From NCBI RefSeq assembly GCF_963664965.1, contig NZ_OY761823.1, forward strand, positions 1,622,001 to 1,686,000: DNA of 64,000 nucleotides, written 5' to 3'. A program made the position numbers and the translations under genes. The notes under the pieces were generated by a model. The model had not been told where the DNA came from. It was given only the letters and a program-made list of their open reading frames with translations, and made no database searches. Shown here piece after piece: positions 35,894 through 44,570 of the stretch. Position 1 is the first letter of the stretch; each line of letters opens with the position of its first letter. Origin of the DNA: an uncultured Pseudodesulfovibrio sp. Its GTDB lineage: Bacteria > Desulfobacterota > Desulfovibrionia > Desulfovibrionales > Desulfovibrionaceae.

Positions 35894-35924
35894 AGGGGAC
35901 CGCCTGTGAGGTGGTCCCCTTTTT
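35894..35924 (+). terminator. Terminator of the YkgJ/TPR operon
   Basis: AGGGGACCGCCT (35894-35905) pairs with AGGTGGTCCCCT (35909-35920) with one mismatch, followed by TTTT. Confidence 0.9.
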
Positions 35925-36039
35925 CGTTTTTTGAAAATCAGGATTTGATTACGGTTTTTGGCGGTACTGGCTTTGAGTAGCTTCTTTGCAAGTCTTTATG
36001 CTCAAGCCGTCCTGACGCGAACGCAGATACTCGCCGAAG

Positions 36040-36104
36040 GCGCACCAAAAAGTTTAGGAGATTCTCAAGAACCCTTTCAAAAGGGGGCTTGAGCCGCCGG
36101 AGGC
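36040..36104 (+). repeat. Intergenic repeat family A, third copy
   Basis: 65 bp from GCGCACCAAAAAG to CCGCCGGAGGC, the same length as the element at 8762-8826. The flanks are nearly identical while the hairpin middle (CCCTTTCAAAAGGGGG) differs. It sits in the 314-bp gap between the TPR gene's terminator and the next gene; the remaining gap sequence shows nothing else recognisable. Confidence 0.8.
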
Positions 36105-36165
36105 AACCTCCCTGCCGGGGCTGTCGAAGGCTCTAGCAAGCACAACATCGACCACTGGAGTTCAT

Positions 36166-36855
36166 ATGTCTCGATTTCGTCGTGTAAAGAAGGATGTCCG
36201 TGCCATATTGTCTGCCCCTGACTGGCAGTCTCGTCTGTCCGAACTGGAAGCGTGGCCTCCGGGCGAGGTGGTGCCTCCGTTGTTTTCCCTGCGCCTGGAC
36301 AGGGATGAGAATGTGCGTTGGCGTTCTGTCACCGCCTTTGGGCTGACCGCCGGACGCATGGCCGCCGCATCCATGGAAAAGGCCCGCGTACTTATGCGTA
36401 CATGCATGTGGCACATGAACGAGGAGTCCGGAAACCTTGGCTGGGGAATTCCGCATTTCATGGCCGAGGCCATGGTCAATGACGAGCGAATTGCCAAGGA
36501 GTTCCACAAGATTCTTGCTTCCTATATTTTTTGCGATGAGGCGTGTGACGGCAACTTCCTCGATCATGTGGAGTTGCGCCGGGATGTGTTCTGGGGATTG
36601 GCGCGTCTGGCTGAGAGCCGCCCGGAACTGGTAGCGCATGGCGAACGATTTCTCATTGTCGCGCTGGATGAGGAGGACCCGTACAATCGCGCCTATGCCG
36701 CACGTACGCTCGGCCTGATCGATGCTGTCGAGGCTCGGGAGAAGATCGAGTCCATTCAAGACGACGCCACGGAAATCCGCACCTTCAGGGACGGAGATGT
36801 TGTTGATGTCACGGTAGGGCAGTTGGCTGGCGAGGCGCTCGCGGCCCTTGGTTGA
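36166..36855 (+). CDS. HEAT-like helical-repeat protein (DVU0298-like)
   Basis: A 229-aa all-helical soluble protein resembling the conserved Desulfovibrio family typified by DVU0298, of unknown function. Several helix pairs of HEAT/ARM type are visible: VRWRSVTAFGLTAGRMA near 45-61, DHVELRRDVFWGLARLAE near 127-144 and NRAYAARTLGLID near 172-184. It has no signal peptide. GGAG lies ahead of the ATG. It stands alone after the repeat element and before tRNA-Val. HEAT proteins are often scaffolds or lyase-type maturation factors, so function is open. Confidence 0.7.
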   Translation: MSRFRRVKKDVRAILSAPDWQSRLSELEAWPPGEVVPPLFSLRLDRDENVRWRSVTAFGLTAGRMAAASMEKARVLMRTCMWHMNEESGNLGWGIPHFMAEAMVNDERIAKEFHKILASYIFCDEACDGNFLDHVELRRDVFWGLARLAESRPELVAHGERFLIVALDEEDPYNRAYAARTLGLIDAVEAREKIESIQDDATEIRTFRDGDVVDVTVGQLAGEALAALG

Positions 36856-37118
36856 TTGCCGGATGAAACACGACAGGTTCGTTTTGCAATGCGTGACAGA
36901 GGCGATCTTTGGTGGGAATGAATATTATTATTCAAACTATTTCGGGCGGTTCAATGTTAAGCGGTGGTTTTTGAAGCAATGCTTTTGTGTGGCCCAATCA
37001 GTAGGCATTTGTCGAGAAAATGGCTTTCTGGCGGGCTTTGTCGGCTGGTCGGAGCCTCTGCGCTCATGCGCGGAGATTGTTTGGCAGCAAAAAAAGTGAA
37101 AAAAAATGAAAAAAGTCG
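36856..37118. other. Gap without recognised content
   Basis: 263 bp, A+T-richer than the neighbours, between the HEAT-like gene and the tRNA promoter. I see no gene, terminator or repeat; an 83-codon open frame here has no ribosome site. Confidence 0.6.
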
Positions 37119-37147
37119 TTGACAGGAAAGGGGGTCATCGCTAGGTT
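37119..37147 (+). promoter_or_regulatory. Promoter of tRNA-Val (and possibly thrS operon)
   Basis: TTGACA (37119-37124), an exact 17-base spacer and TAGGTT (37142-37147), 19 bp before the tRNA. Confidence 0.75.
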
Positions 37148-37166
37148 GCATCTCGCTTCAACGAGA

Positions 37167-37241
37167 AGGCGCGTAGCTCAGGGGGAGAGCATTTGCTTGA
37201 CGTGCAAAGGGTCGTGGGTTCAAATCCCTCCGCGCCTACCA
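37167..37241 (+). tRNA. tRNA-Val (GAC)
   Basis: A complete cloverleaf: acceptor AGGCGCG/CGCGCCT, D arm GCTC/GAGC, anticodon stem TTTGC/GCAAA with loop TTGACGT (anticodon GAC), T loop TTCAAAT and an encoded CCA end. The T stem GTGGG/CCCTC has one U-U mismatch. It lies directly upstream of thrS, with its own promoter and a terminator after it. Confidence 0.95.
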
Positions 37242-37254
37242 GAAATCCCCGGAA

Positions 37255-37288
37255 GGGAGGCCACAAGTGGTCTCCCTTTCATTTTTTT
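37255..37288 (+). terminator. Terminator or attenuator between tRNA-Val and thrS
   Basis: GGGAGGCCAC (37255-37264) pairs with GTGGTCTCCC (37267-37276; one G-U), followed by TTTC and eight T. Readthrough would carry tRNA transcription into thrS. A small CCCGG/CCGGG hairpin at 37294-37308 just before the thrS ribosome site could be a translational control element. Confidence 0.8.
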
Positions 37289-37323
37289 TATACCCCGGTG
37301 GTTCCGGGAAAGGAGCTGAGAGA

Positions 37324-39261
37324 GTGCAGATTGAAGTCTCCGGCAAGCAGGTTGAATTGGCCGACGGCGCTTTGTGTGCCGATGCCCTGAAGGAGGGCCT
37401 GTCCAAGAAACAGTTCAAGAAGGTTGTCACTGCCAAGTGCGGCGAGACTATGCTTGATCTTACTGCCGCTGTTCCGCAGACCTGTACCACTCTCGAGCCC
37501 GTCTTCGCTGATAGCGAAGAGGGGCTGGACGTTATCCGTCACTCCACTGCTCACCTCATGGCCGAGGCTGTGAAAAAGCTGTTCCCTACCGCCAAGGTCA
37601 CCATCGGTCCTTCCATCAAGGACGGGTTCTACTACGATTTCGACTACGAGCGTCCCTTTACCCCGGAAGACCTTGAGGCCATCGAAAAGGAAATGCTTTC
37701 CTCTGTCGGTGCCAACAAGGAGTTCTCCTGTCGCACCGTGAGTGCTGACGAGGCCCGGAAGTTCTTTGCCGACATGGGCGAGGGCTACAAGGGTGAGCTG
37801 ATCGACGATCTCGGAGCGGACGAATACTCCATTTACACGCATGGCGATTTCGCTGACTTGTGCCGTGGCCCGCATGTGGCCCGCACCGGCATGCTCAAGG
37901 CCTTCAAGCTGCTCTCCGTTGCAGGTGCCTACTGGCGCGGCGACGAGAAGAACAAGCAGCTTCAGCGCATCTACGGGACCGCATGGCAGGATCCCAAGGC
38001 TTTGAAGAAGCACCTGAATCGTCTGGAAGAGGCCAAGAAGCGCGATCACCGCAAGCTCGGTACGCAGCTTGACCTGTTCTCCACTCACGAAGATGTGGGC
38101 GGCGGCATGATTCTCTGGCATCCCAAGGGCGGGCTGGTTCGGGCCATCCTCGAAGACTGGGAACGCAAGGAACACCTCAAGCGCGGCTACCAGATCGTGC
38201 AGGGTCCGCTTATCCTCAAGCGTGAACTGTGGGAGAAGTCCGGCCACTACGACAACTACCGTGAAAACATGTACTTCACGGAGATCGATGAGCAGGCATA
38301 CGGCATCAAGCCCATGAACTGCCTGTCGCATATGCTGATCTACAAGCGCAAGATCATGAGCTACCGTGAACTGCCGCAGCGCTATTTCGAGCTGGGCGTG
38401 GTTCACCGTCATGAAAAGTCTGGCGTGCTGCACGGGCTGATGCGTGTGCGTTCCTTCACCCAGGATGATGCACACCTTATCTGCCGCAAGGATCAGTTGC
38501 AGGACGAAATCGTCGGTGTCTTCAATTTCGTCAAGGACATCATGGATATGTTCGGCTTCGAGTTCGATGCTGAAATCTCCACCCGTCCCGAGAAATCCGT
38601 GGGTACCGATGAGGACTGGGAGCTTGCCACTGCCGCGCTGACCGAGGCGCTGGAATCCACCGGCAAGGAATACACCATTAACGAGGGGGACGGCGCTTTT
38701 TACGGTCCCAAGATCGACATTATTCTCAAGGATTCCCTGGAACGCCGTTGGCAGTGCGCCACGATCCAGTGCGATTTTACCTTGCCAGAGCGCTTTGACT
38801 TGGTATATGTGGGCGAGGACGGTGAACGCCATCGCCCGGTCATGCTGCATCGGGTCATCCTCGGTTCCATCGAGAGATTCATTGGTGTACTCATCGAACA
38901 TTTCGCCGGGGCTTTGCCTGTTTGGCTGGCTCCGGTTCAGGCGCGTCTGTTGAATGTGACGGATGCACAACTTGATTTTATGAAGGAGGCCGAGTCCTTC
39001 CTCGCGAGCAAGGGAATCCGTGTTGAGGCGGATGTTCGCAATGAAAAGCTCGGCTACAAGGTGCGGGAAGCTCAAGTCGAGAAGGTCCCGTACATGCTGG
39101 TAATCGGTGATAAAGAGGTTGAGGCCGGGTGCGTCAATATTCGTTCTCGTGACGGAGAAGACCCTGGCTTGATGACACTGGAGGAGGCTGCGCAGCTCAT
39201 TTTGGATGCTGCTCAAGAGCCTTTCAAACGCGGAGGAATGAGCTATAGCTTTTCGGGGTAA
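37324..39261 (+). CDS. thrS: Threonyl-tRNA synthetase
   Basis: Charges tRNA-Thr with threonine (645 aa, normal length). An N-terminal TGS domain (about 1-62), the editing domain with [12 protein letters not shown] near 72-83 and [12 protein letters not shown] near 174-185, the class II catalytic core with motif 2 ([21 protein letters not shown] split near 360-380) and an anticodon-binding C-terminus are all visible. I start it at GTG 37324, nine bases after AAAGGAG, because the ATG at 37267 lies inside the upstream terminator. It opens the thrS-infC-rpmI-rplT-pheST cluster. Confidence 0.97.
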   Translation: MQIEVSGKQVELADGALCADALKEGLSKKQFKKVVTAKCGETMLDLTAAVPQTCTTLEPVFADSEEGLDVIRHSTAHLMAEAVKKLFPTAKVTIGPSIKDGFYYDFDYERPFTPEDLEAIEKEMLSSVGANKEFSCRTVSADEARKFFADMGEGYKGELIDDLGADEYSIYTHGDFADLCRGPHVARTGMLKAFKLLSVAGAYWRGDEKNKQLQRIYGTAWQDPKALKKHLNRLEEAKKRDHRKLGTQLDLFSTHEDVGGGMILWHPKGGLVRAILEDWERKEHLKRGYQIVQGPLILKRELWEKSGHYDNYRENMYFTEIDEQAYGIKPMNCLSHMLIYKRKIMSYRELPQRYFELGVVHRHEKSGVLHGLMRVRSFTQDDAHLICRKDQLQDEIVGVFNFVKDIMDMFGFEFDAEISTRPEKSVGTDEDWELATAALTEALESTGKEYTINEGDGAFYGPKIDIILKDSLERRWQCATIQCDFTLPERFDLVYVGEDGERHRPVMLHRVILGSIERFIGVLIEHFAGALPVWLAPVQARLLNVTDAQLDFMKEAESFLASKGIRVEADVRNEKLGYKVREAQVEKVPYMLVIGDKEVEAGCVNIRSRDGEDPGLMTLEEAAQLILDAAQEPFKRGGMSYSFSG

Positions 39262-39793
39262 ATATCGTCGCGACCAGAGGAAGGAAGACCTGGTCAGGCG
39301 TAACGAACGGATTCGCATCCCCAAGGTGCGTGTGGTTGATGAGGACGGCGAACAGCTGGGCGTTCTTGACACTCGCGATGCGCTTGAGCGCGCTCGTGAA
39401 AAAGGACTTGACCTCGTCGAGGTCGCACCGAATGCCGATCCGCCGGTCTGTAAGATCATGGATTACGGAAAGTTCAAGTTCCAGCAGAAGAAAAAATTGC
39501 AGGAAGCCAAGAAGAAACAGACCGTCATCAAGATCAAGGAAGTCAAATTCCGGCCGAAGACCGATGAGCACGATTACCAGACGAAGCTCAAGAAAATTAT
39601 CAAGTTCCTCGGTGGAGGCGATCGCTGCAAAGTGACCGTGTTCTTCCGCGGACGCGAAATCGTCCACAAGGACCGCGGGCTGATGATGCTCGAACGTGTC
39701 GTGGAGGATACGCAGGATCTCGCTAAAGTTGAGAGCAGGCCCATGTCAGAGGGACGGACGATGACAATGATGCTTGCTCCCGTTAAAAAATAG
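39245..39793 (+). CDS. infC: Translation initiation factor IF-3, with a rare ATA start
   Basis: Binds the 30S subunit and checks start codons (182 aa). The frame is closed by TGA at 39239-39241; the only plausible start with a ribosome site is ATA at 39245, eight bases after GGAGG (39232-39236), which overlaps the 3' end of thrS by 17 bp. The next candidate, GTG 39326, would delete the conserved N-terminal [18 protein letters not shown] region. IF-3 genes often use AUU, AUC or AUA to permit autoregulation by the factor itself. The C-terminal domain ([16 protein letters not shown], then [12 protein letters not shown]) is intact. Confidence 0.9.
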   Translation: MAFRGKYRRDQRKEDLVRRNERIRIPKVRVVDEDGEQLGVLDTRDALERAREKGLDLVEVAPNADPPVCKIMDYGKFKFQQKKKLQEAKKKQTVIKIKEVKFRPKTDEHDYQTKLKKIIKFLGGGDRCKVTVFFRGREIVHKDRGLMMLERVVEDTQDLAKVESRPMSEGRTMTMMLAPVKK

Positions 39794-39837
39794 TCAATAC
39801 TCTTTTGGGGCTCGATCCCCATATTAAGGAGGCTACT

Positions 39838-40035
39838 ATGCCGAAGATCAAAACTCGTCGCGCAGCTGCCAAGCGGTTCTCCAAGACCGCATCCGGCAAG
39901 TTCAAGCGCCGTAGAAAGAACCTCAGGCACATCCTGACCAAGAAGAACGCCAAGCGCAAACGTCGCCTGGGCCAGTCCACCACCGTGGACAGCACCAATA
40001 TGAAGGCCGTTCGTCGTCAGCTGCCCAACGGCTAA
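39838..40035 (+). CDS. rpmI: Ribosomal protein L35
   Basis: A 65-aa very basic large-subunit protein beginning [14 protein letters not shown] and ending in the conserved [11 protein letters not shown]-like stretch. AAGGAGG precedes the ATG at 39838; the open frame back to 39805 is not used. It follows infC by 44 bp, the usual bacterial order infC-rpmI-rplT. Confidence 0.97.
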   Translation: MPKIKTRRAAAKRFSKTASGKFKRRRKNLRHILTKKNAKRKRRLGQSTTVDSTNMKAVRRQLPNG

Positions 40036-40215
40036 TACCTCCGTTCTACAGGCCTGCTGGCTGCGTCCAAGGCGAAATCGGATGGTCCGGTTTCACACGT
40101 TACGCCAGCCTCGCCTCGGATTGGAAGTTCGTCGTTACTACATTAACCTATAGAATCTTGCCTCGCTGGGGGAATCCGTCCGGCCCGGGAGGTAATTAAA
40201 GATGGAGGTTTTACC
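40036..40215 (+). other. Unusually long rpmI-rplT spacer
   Basis: 180 bp, where most bacteria have a few bases to tens of bases. It contains a possible stem GCTGGC/GCCAGC (near 40056 and 40110) and may hold a ribosomal-protein leader or an internal promoter for rplT-pheST. No known motif is recognised with confidence. Confidence 0.4.
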
Positions 40216-40569
40216 ATGAGAGTAAAACGTGGAGTCGCCGCCAAGAGGCGTCACAAAAAGTATCTGAAAATGGCCAAGGGTTACCGCGGAGCCGGTAGCC
40301 GCCTGTACCGCACCGCTCGTGAGCGCGTCGAGAAGGCTCTTTGCAATGCCTACCGCGACCGCAAGAAGAAGAAACGCGAGTTCAGGAAACTGTGGATCAT
40401 GCGTATCAACGCCGCTGCCCGCATCAATGGTCTCTCTTATAGCCGCCTGATGAATGGCCTCAAGCTGGCCGGCATCGAGCTGAACCGCAAAGTCCTCGCC
40501 GACATGGCCGTACGCAACCCCGAAGTGTTCGCCAAGGTCGCCGAGGCCGCGAAAGCCAAGTTGAGCTAA
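40216..40569 (+). CDS. rplT: Ribosomal protein L20
   Basis: A 117-aa basic protein with the full L20 pattern: N-terminal [18 protein letters not shown], the [13 protein letters not shown] stretch near 55-67 and [12 protein letters not shown] near 76-87. L20 is an early assembly factor of the 50S subunit and in many bacteria represses its own operon by binding the leader. GATGGAGG lies upstream. It is followed by pheS after five bases. Confidence 0.97.
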   Translation: MRVKRGVAAKRRHKKYLKMAKGYRGAGSRLYRTARERVEKALCNAYRDRKKKKREFRKLWIMRINAAARINGLSYSRLMNGLKLAGIELNRKVLADMAVRNPEVFAKVAEAAKAKLS

Positions 40570-40574
40570 CTATC

Positions 40575-41627
40575 GTGAGTAATGAACTCAAGTCCTTCTT
40601 GGAAGGACTCGACGGCCTGGCCCAGGATTGCGAATCTCGCAAGGGCCAGGCCTGTTCGTTGAAGGAACTGGACGATCTTCGTATCGAATTTCTCGGTCGC
40701 AAGGGCAAACTCGCGCAGGCCATGGGCCAGCTCGGCAAGCTCGACAAGACCGACAAGCCCGAAGGCGGGAAGAAGGCCAACGAGATCAAGCAGCGTATCA
40801 CCGCGCTGATTGATTCCTGGGAAGCCGATCTGAACGCTGCCGAGGCAAGCAAGGCCATGAGCCAGTTCGATCCGTCCATGCCGGGGCGCAAGCCTTGGGC
40901 CGGTTCTCTGCATCCTGTGACACTGGTCATGGACGAAGTCTGTAACGTGCTCACCGGACTCGGTTTCGAGCACGCATCCGGACCCGAAGTGGAGAACGAT
41001 TGGCACAACTTCGAAGCCCTTAATATTCCGCCCGAGCATCCGGCCCGCGACATGCAGGACACCCTGTACGTCTCGGACAACATCGTGCTGCGTACCCATA
41101 CTTCGGGTATGCAGATTCGATCCATGCTCAAGCAGGAGCCTCCGGTGGCTGTCATTTGTCCCGGTAAGGTGTACCGCCGTGATTCCGACTTGACCCACAC
41201 CCCCATGTTCCACCAGATCGAGGGGCTGTTGGTCGACAAGAACGTATCCATGGCTGACCTGCGCGGAACCCTGACCGTGTTCGTGCGGCAGATTTTCGGT
41301 GCCAAGACCGATGTCCGTTTCCGCCCGAGCTTCTTTCCCTTTACCGAGCCGAGCGCAGAGGTCGATATCTCCTGCGTCATGTGCGGCGGCAAGGGCGAGA
41401 CCGGCGGCAAGACCTGCCGTGTCTGCAAAGGCACCGGCTGGGTCGAGATTCTGGGTTGCGGCATGGTTGATCCCAACGTTTTCAAATCCGTTGGCTACGA
41501 TCCCGAAGTCTACACCGGCTTCGCTTTCGGCCTCGGTATCGAGCGCATCGCCATGCTCAAGTACAACATCGGCGACCTGCGTATGTTCTTTGAAAACGAC
41601 GTCCGCTTTCTCGAACAGTTTGCATAG
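40575..41627 (+). CDS. pheS: Phenylalanyl-tRNA synthetase alpha subunit
   Basis: Catalytic alpha subunit (350 aa). After an N-terminal coiled coil (about 1-90), the class II core shows motif 2 ([17 protein letters not shown] near 196-212) and motif 3 ([14 protein letters not shown] near 316-329). A CxxCxGxG zinc-ribbon-like loop ([17 protein letters not shown] near 269-292) is found in many bacterial PheS proteins. The start is GTG at 40575; ribosome-binding signal is weak and translation is probably coupled to rplT. Confidence 0.97.
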   Translation: MSNELKSFLEGLDGLAQDCESRKGQACSLKELDDLRIEFLGRKGKLAQAMGQLGKLDKTDKPEGGKKANEIKQRITALIDSWEADLNAAEASKAMSQFDPSMPGRKPWAGSLHPVTLVMDEVCNVLTGLGFEHASGPEVENDWHNFEALNIPPEHPARDMQDTLYVSDNIVLRTHTSGMQIRSMLKQEPPVAVICPGKVYRRDSDLTHTPMFHQIEGLLVDKNVSMADLRGTLTVFVRQIFGAKTDVRFRPSFFPFTEPSAEVDISCVMCGGKGETGGKTCRVCKGTGWVEILGCGMVDPNVFKSVGYDPEVYTGFAFGLGIERIAMLKYNIGDLRMFFENDVRFLEQFA

Positions 41628-41709
41628 ATAGAGTGCGGTCCGGAGTCTCCTGTATCAGGGGATTTCGCGGCCGCTTTTTTCATAACTTTTCATCGCTTAC
41701 GGTAGTGCA

Positions 41710-44109
41710 ATGTTAGTCAGCTTAAATTGGTTGCGTGAGTTTGTTCCCTACGAGGGCGACATTCAGGTGCTTGGTGACAAGCTCACCATGCTCGGCCTTG
41801 AACTCGAAGGCATCGATGATCCTTTCGAAAATATCAAGGACATCGTTGTCGGTCATGTCGTGGAGTGCGAAAAGCACCCTGAAGCCGAAAAACTTTCGGT
41901 CTGCACCGTTGACGTGGGCGGTCCCGAGACCCTGACCATCGTCTGCGGCGCTCCGAATGTGGGCAAGGGCCAGAAGGTTCCTGTCGCCACGGTCGGCACC
42001 GTCATGCCCGAGGGCATGAAAATCAAGAAGGCCAAGCTGCGCGGCATCAAGTCGTTCGGCATGATCTGTTCTGAACGTGAACTCGGTTTTTCCGAAGATC
42101 ATGACGGCATCTGGGTCCTTGATGATTCCTTCAAGGTCGGTGACAAGCTCGTCGACGCATTGAATCTGGAACGCACCGTATTTGATTTCGACATCACGCC
42201 CAACCGCGCTGACTGTCTGTCCATCCTCGGTTTCGCACGCGAGACCGCGCTGGCATTCGACCTGCCGTTGACCATGCCGAAGCTGGACCTCGTCGAAGCG
42301 GGCGGCAACGTCAACGATGAAATCAAAATTCTTATCGACGACCCGGAGCTCTGTCCGTTGTACAACGGCCGCGTTCTGCACGGCGTCGAGACCCGCAAGG
42401 CTCCGGACTGGATGCGCTTCAAGCTCCTGTCCCTGGGCCAGCGTCCCATCAGCAACATCGTCGACTGCACCAACTACATCATGTTCGAGCTTGGTCAGCC
42501 GCTGCATGCCTTTGACCTCGGCAAGATCGAGGAGGCCACCATCCGCGTGGCCCCGGCGACAGACGGCATGAAGTTCACTACGCTTGACGATGTCGAGCGG
42601 ACCCTGACCGCCAATGACCTGCTCATCTGGGACGGCAAGAAGCCGGTGGCGCTTGCTGGCGTCATGGGCGGAGCCAACTCCGAGATGGGTGACGGTTCTT
42701 CCAGCGTCCTCCTTGAGGCCGCTGTTTTCCGTCCGGGCACCATCCGCAAGACCGCCCGCCGTCTGGCGCTGCCGTCCGATGCGTCCTACCGTTTCGAACG
42801 CGGTGTCGATCAGGTCATGAACCGGTTCGCCATGGATCGCGCTGCACAGCTCATGGCCGAGACATCCGGTGGAACCGTGGTGTCCGGTGTGGCTTCCAAC
42901 GAGCCCAAGCCGTGGCAGGACCGTGAACACGGTTACCGCCATGCTCGCTGCATGAGCCTGCTCGGCCTTGATTTGGAGCCGGAATTCGCCAAGAAGGTTT
43001 TCGAGGGCGAAGGCTGCACGGTCGACGATTCCGATGCCGCCAACTGGAAAGTTTCCTCCCCGTCCCACCGCCTCGATCTGGAGCGCGAAGTGGACCTCTA
43101 CGAAGAAGTAGGCCGTGTGTACGGCCTTGACCGCATCCCGGCTGTGCTGCCCAAGGTCGCCAAGTCCTTGGAAACCGTGGCAGGCGGAACCGAATATGCC
43201 TTTATCAAGCGCATCAAGACATGGGGTGCAGGTGCAGGCCTGAACGAGGCGGTCAACTACAGCTTTGTCGGTGACGACGATCTTGATCGTCTGAATCTGC
43301 CCGCCGAGGGACGTGTGCATATCGCCAACCCCTTGAGCGCCGACCAGAACACCATGCGTACCGATATCGCACCCGGTCTTCTGAATACGCTCAAGAACAA
43401 CCTTGCTCAGGGCAACAACCATATCCGTATTTTCGAGGTCGCCAAGCGGTTCGAGGCTGATGCCGAGTCCGAGACCGAGACTCGCGAGCATGTCCGTCTC
43501 GGCGTTCTGCTCTACGGCCCGCGCCATGCGACCGAATGGCCGTGGCAGGACGGTGAAGCCGATTACCTCGATATCAAGGGACATGTTGAGCATGTCATTG
43601 AGGATCACCTGAAACTCGCCGAGCCGGAGTTCGCTCTGGTGGAAGGGCACAGCTATCTTGAGCCGTGTGTCGAGGTGAAGCTTGAAGACAAGGTCGTGGG
43701 CTTCATGGGCAAGGTCAAGTCTGATATTGCCGACTTCTACCACGCAAAGAAGGAAGCATGGCTGGCTGATCTGGATCTGGACCTCCTGCGGGAGATCGTG
43801 GATTCTCACAAGATCACCTTTGCACCGCTGCCCGTCTTCCCGCCGAGCCGTCGTGACGTGACCGTCATCGGTCCCTCGACACTCCCGGCAAGCGCCATCC
43901 GTCAGGCTATTGAAAATGCTGGCGTTTCCATTCTTGAATCCGTCGAACTGGTCGCCGAGTTCGTGCCGGAAGGGCAGGAAGAGGAAAGAAATCTTTCCTT
44001 CCGTCTCACCTACCGTCACCCGAGCAAGACCCTCAAGGACAAGCAGGTGGATAAGGAGCACAAGAAGGTGCTCGCCGCGCTTGAGAAGGATCTGCCGATT
44101 CGTTTCTAG
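41710..44109 (+). CDS. pheT: Phenylalanyl-tRNA synthetase beta subunit
   Basis: Beta subunit of the (alpha-beta)2 enzyme, 799 aa. It shows the tRNA-binding EMAP domain (about 40-150; VVGHVVECEKHPEAEKL), the B3/B4 editing domain, the B5 domain and a C-terminal anticodon-recognition domain (FDX-ACB, PPSRRDVTVI near 713-722). It follows pheS by 82 bp, a gap containing an imperfect GCGG/CCGC stem with T run (41633-41681) that may be an attenuator. A strong terminator follows it. Confidence 0.97.
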   Translation: MLVSLNWLREFVPYEGDIQVLGDKLTMLGLELEGIDDPFENIKDIVVGHVVECEKHPEAEKLSVCTVDVGGPETLTIVCGAPNVGKGQKVPVATVGTVMPEGMKIKKAKLRGIKSFGMICSERELGFSEDHDGIWVLDDSFKVGDKLVDALNLERTVFDFDITPNRADCLSILGFARETALAFDLPLTMPKLDLVEAGGNVNDEIKILIDDPELCPLYNGRVLHGVETRKAPDWMRFKLLSLGQRPISNIVDCTNYIMFELGQPLHAFDLGKIEEATIRVAPATDGMKFTTLDDVERTLTANDLLIWDGKKPVALAGVMGGANSEMGDGSSSVLLEAAVFRPGTIRKTARRLALPSDASYRFERGVDQVMNRFAMDRAAQLMAETSGGTVVSGVASNEPKPWQDREHGYRHARCMSLLGLDLEPEFAKKVFEGEGCTVDDSDAANWKVSSPSHRLDLEREVDLYEEVGRVYGLDRIPAVLPKVAKSLETVAGGTEYAFIKRIKTWGAGAGLNEAVNYSFVGDDDLDRLNLPAEGRVHIANPLSADQNTMRTDIAPGLLNTLKNNLAQGNNHIRIFEVAKRFEADAESETETREHVRLGVLLYGPRHATEWPWQDGEADYLDIKGHVEHVIEDHLKLAEPEFALVEGHSYLEPCVEVKLEDKVVGFMGKVKSDIADFYHAKKEAWLADLDLDLLREIVDSHKITFAPLPVFPPSRRDVTVIGPSTLPASAIRQAIENAGVSILESVELVAEFVPEGQEEERNLSFRLTYRHPSKTLKDKQVDKEHKKVLAALEKDLPIRF

Positions 44110-44130
44110 CCGGACACAACTGAAAACACG

Positions 44131-44162
44131 ACCCCGTTCCTTTCAAGGAGCGGGGTTTTTTT
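44131..44162 (+). terminator. Terminator of the translation cluster
   Basis: ACCCCGTTCCTT (44131-44142) pairs with AAGGAGCGGGGT (44145-44156; one mismatch) and is followed by seven T. Confidence 0.9.
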
Positions 44163-44227
44163 GTGCATTCAGAAACCGATTGTGCAAATCCATTGAAGGG
44201 ACTCAGTGTATTTGCTAAACAAAGCGG

Positions 44228-44536
44228 ATGGAAGATTTGCAGGAGTTCAAGCGATATAAGATTGGTCAGGCCGCCAAGGCGATCGGCGTCAAGACGTACG
44301 TTCTCCGGTTCTGGGAAGGGGAGTTTGATGAAATCGATCCCATTCGAACCGAGAGCGGCCAGCGTTTGTACACTGAGGAGCATCTGGAGATCATTCGCGA
44401 AATAAAGCGCCTGCTGTATGATGAAGGCCTGACCATCGACGGTGCCAAGAAAAAACTTCATAGCCGTGAACATTCCGATATTCTGCATGAAGTGCATGAC
44501 GAACTGCTTCAAATAAAGAAACTGCTTCAGCGATAA
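44228..44536 (+). CDS. MerR-family transcriptional regulator (short)
   Basis: A 102-aa protein of MerR type. The winged helix-turn-helix (RYKIGQAAKAIGVKTYVLRFWE near 9-30, then RTESGQRLYTEEHLEII) matches the family core, and the rest is a short coiled coil without any effector-binding cysteines. The conserved position downstream of pheST is common in proteobacteria and deltaproteobacteria. The ATG has no strong ribosome site. It could regulate the AsmA-like gene 34 bp downstream; that is inference. Confidence 0.85.
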   Translation: MEDLQEFKRYKIGQAAKAIGVKTYVLRFWEGEFDEIDPIRTESGQRLYTEEHLEIIREIKRLLYDEGLTIDGAKKKLHSREHSDILHEVHDELLQIKKLLQR

Positions 44537-44570
44537 AATCTGTTGTCTGGCCCGAATAGAGGGGTAACCA

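Noticed and set aside
37288-39459. 723-codon open frame on the minus strand
   Set aside because: Antisense shadow of thrS and infC; low-complexity translation with no recognisable domain.
39326-39793. infC starting at GTG 39326
   Set aside because: It would remove the conserved N-terminal domain of IF-3; the upstream ATA with GGAGG fits better.
40600-41500. CxxCxGxG insertion in PheS as a possible novel fusion
   Set aside because: A zinc-ribbon-like loop at this place is common in bacterial PheS.
41722-44061. 779-codon open frame on the minus strand
   Set aside because: It is the antisense shadow of pheT, caused by the codon bias of a G+C-rich gene; no ribosome site or domain.
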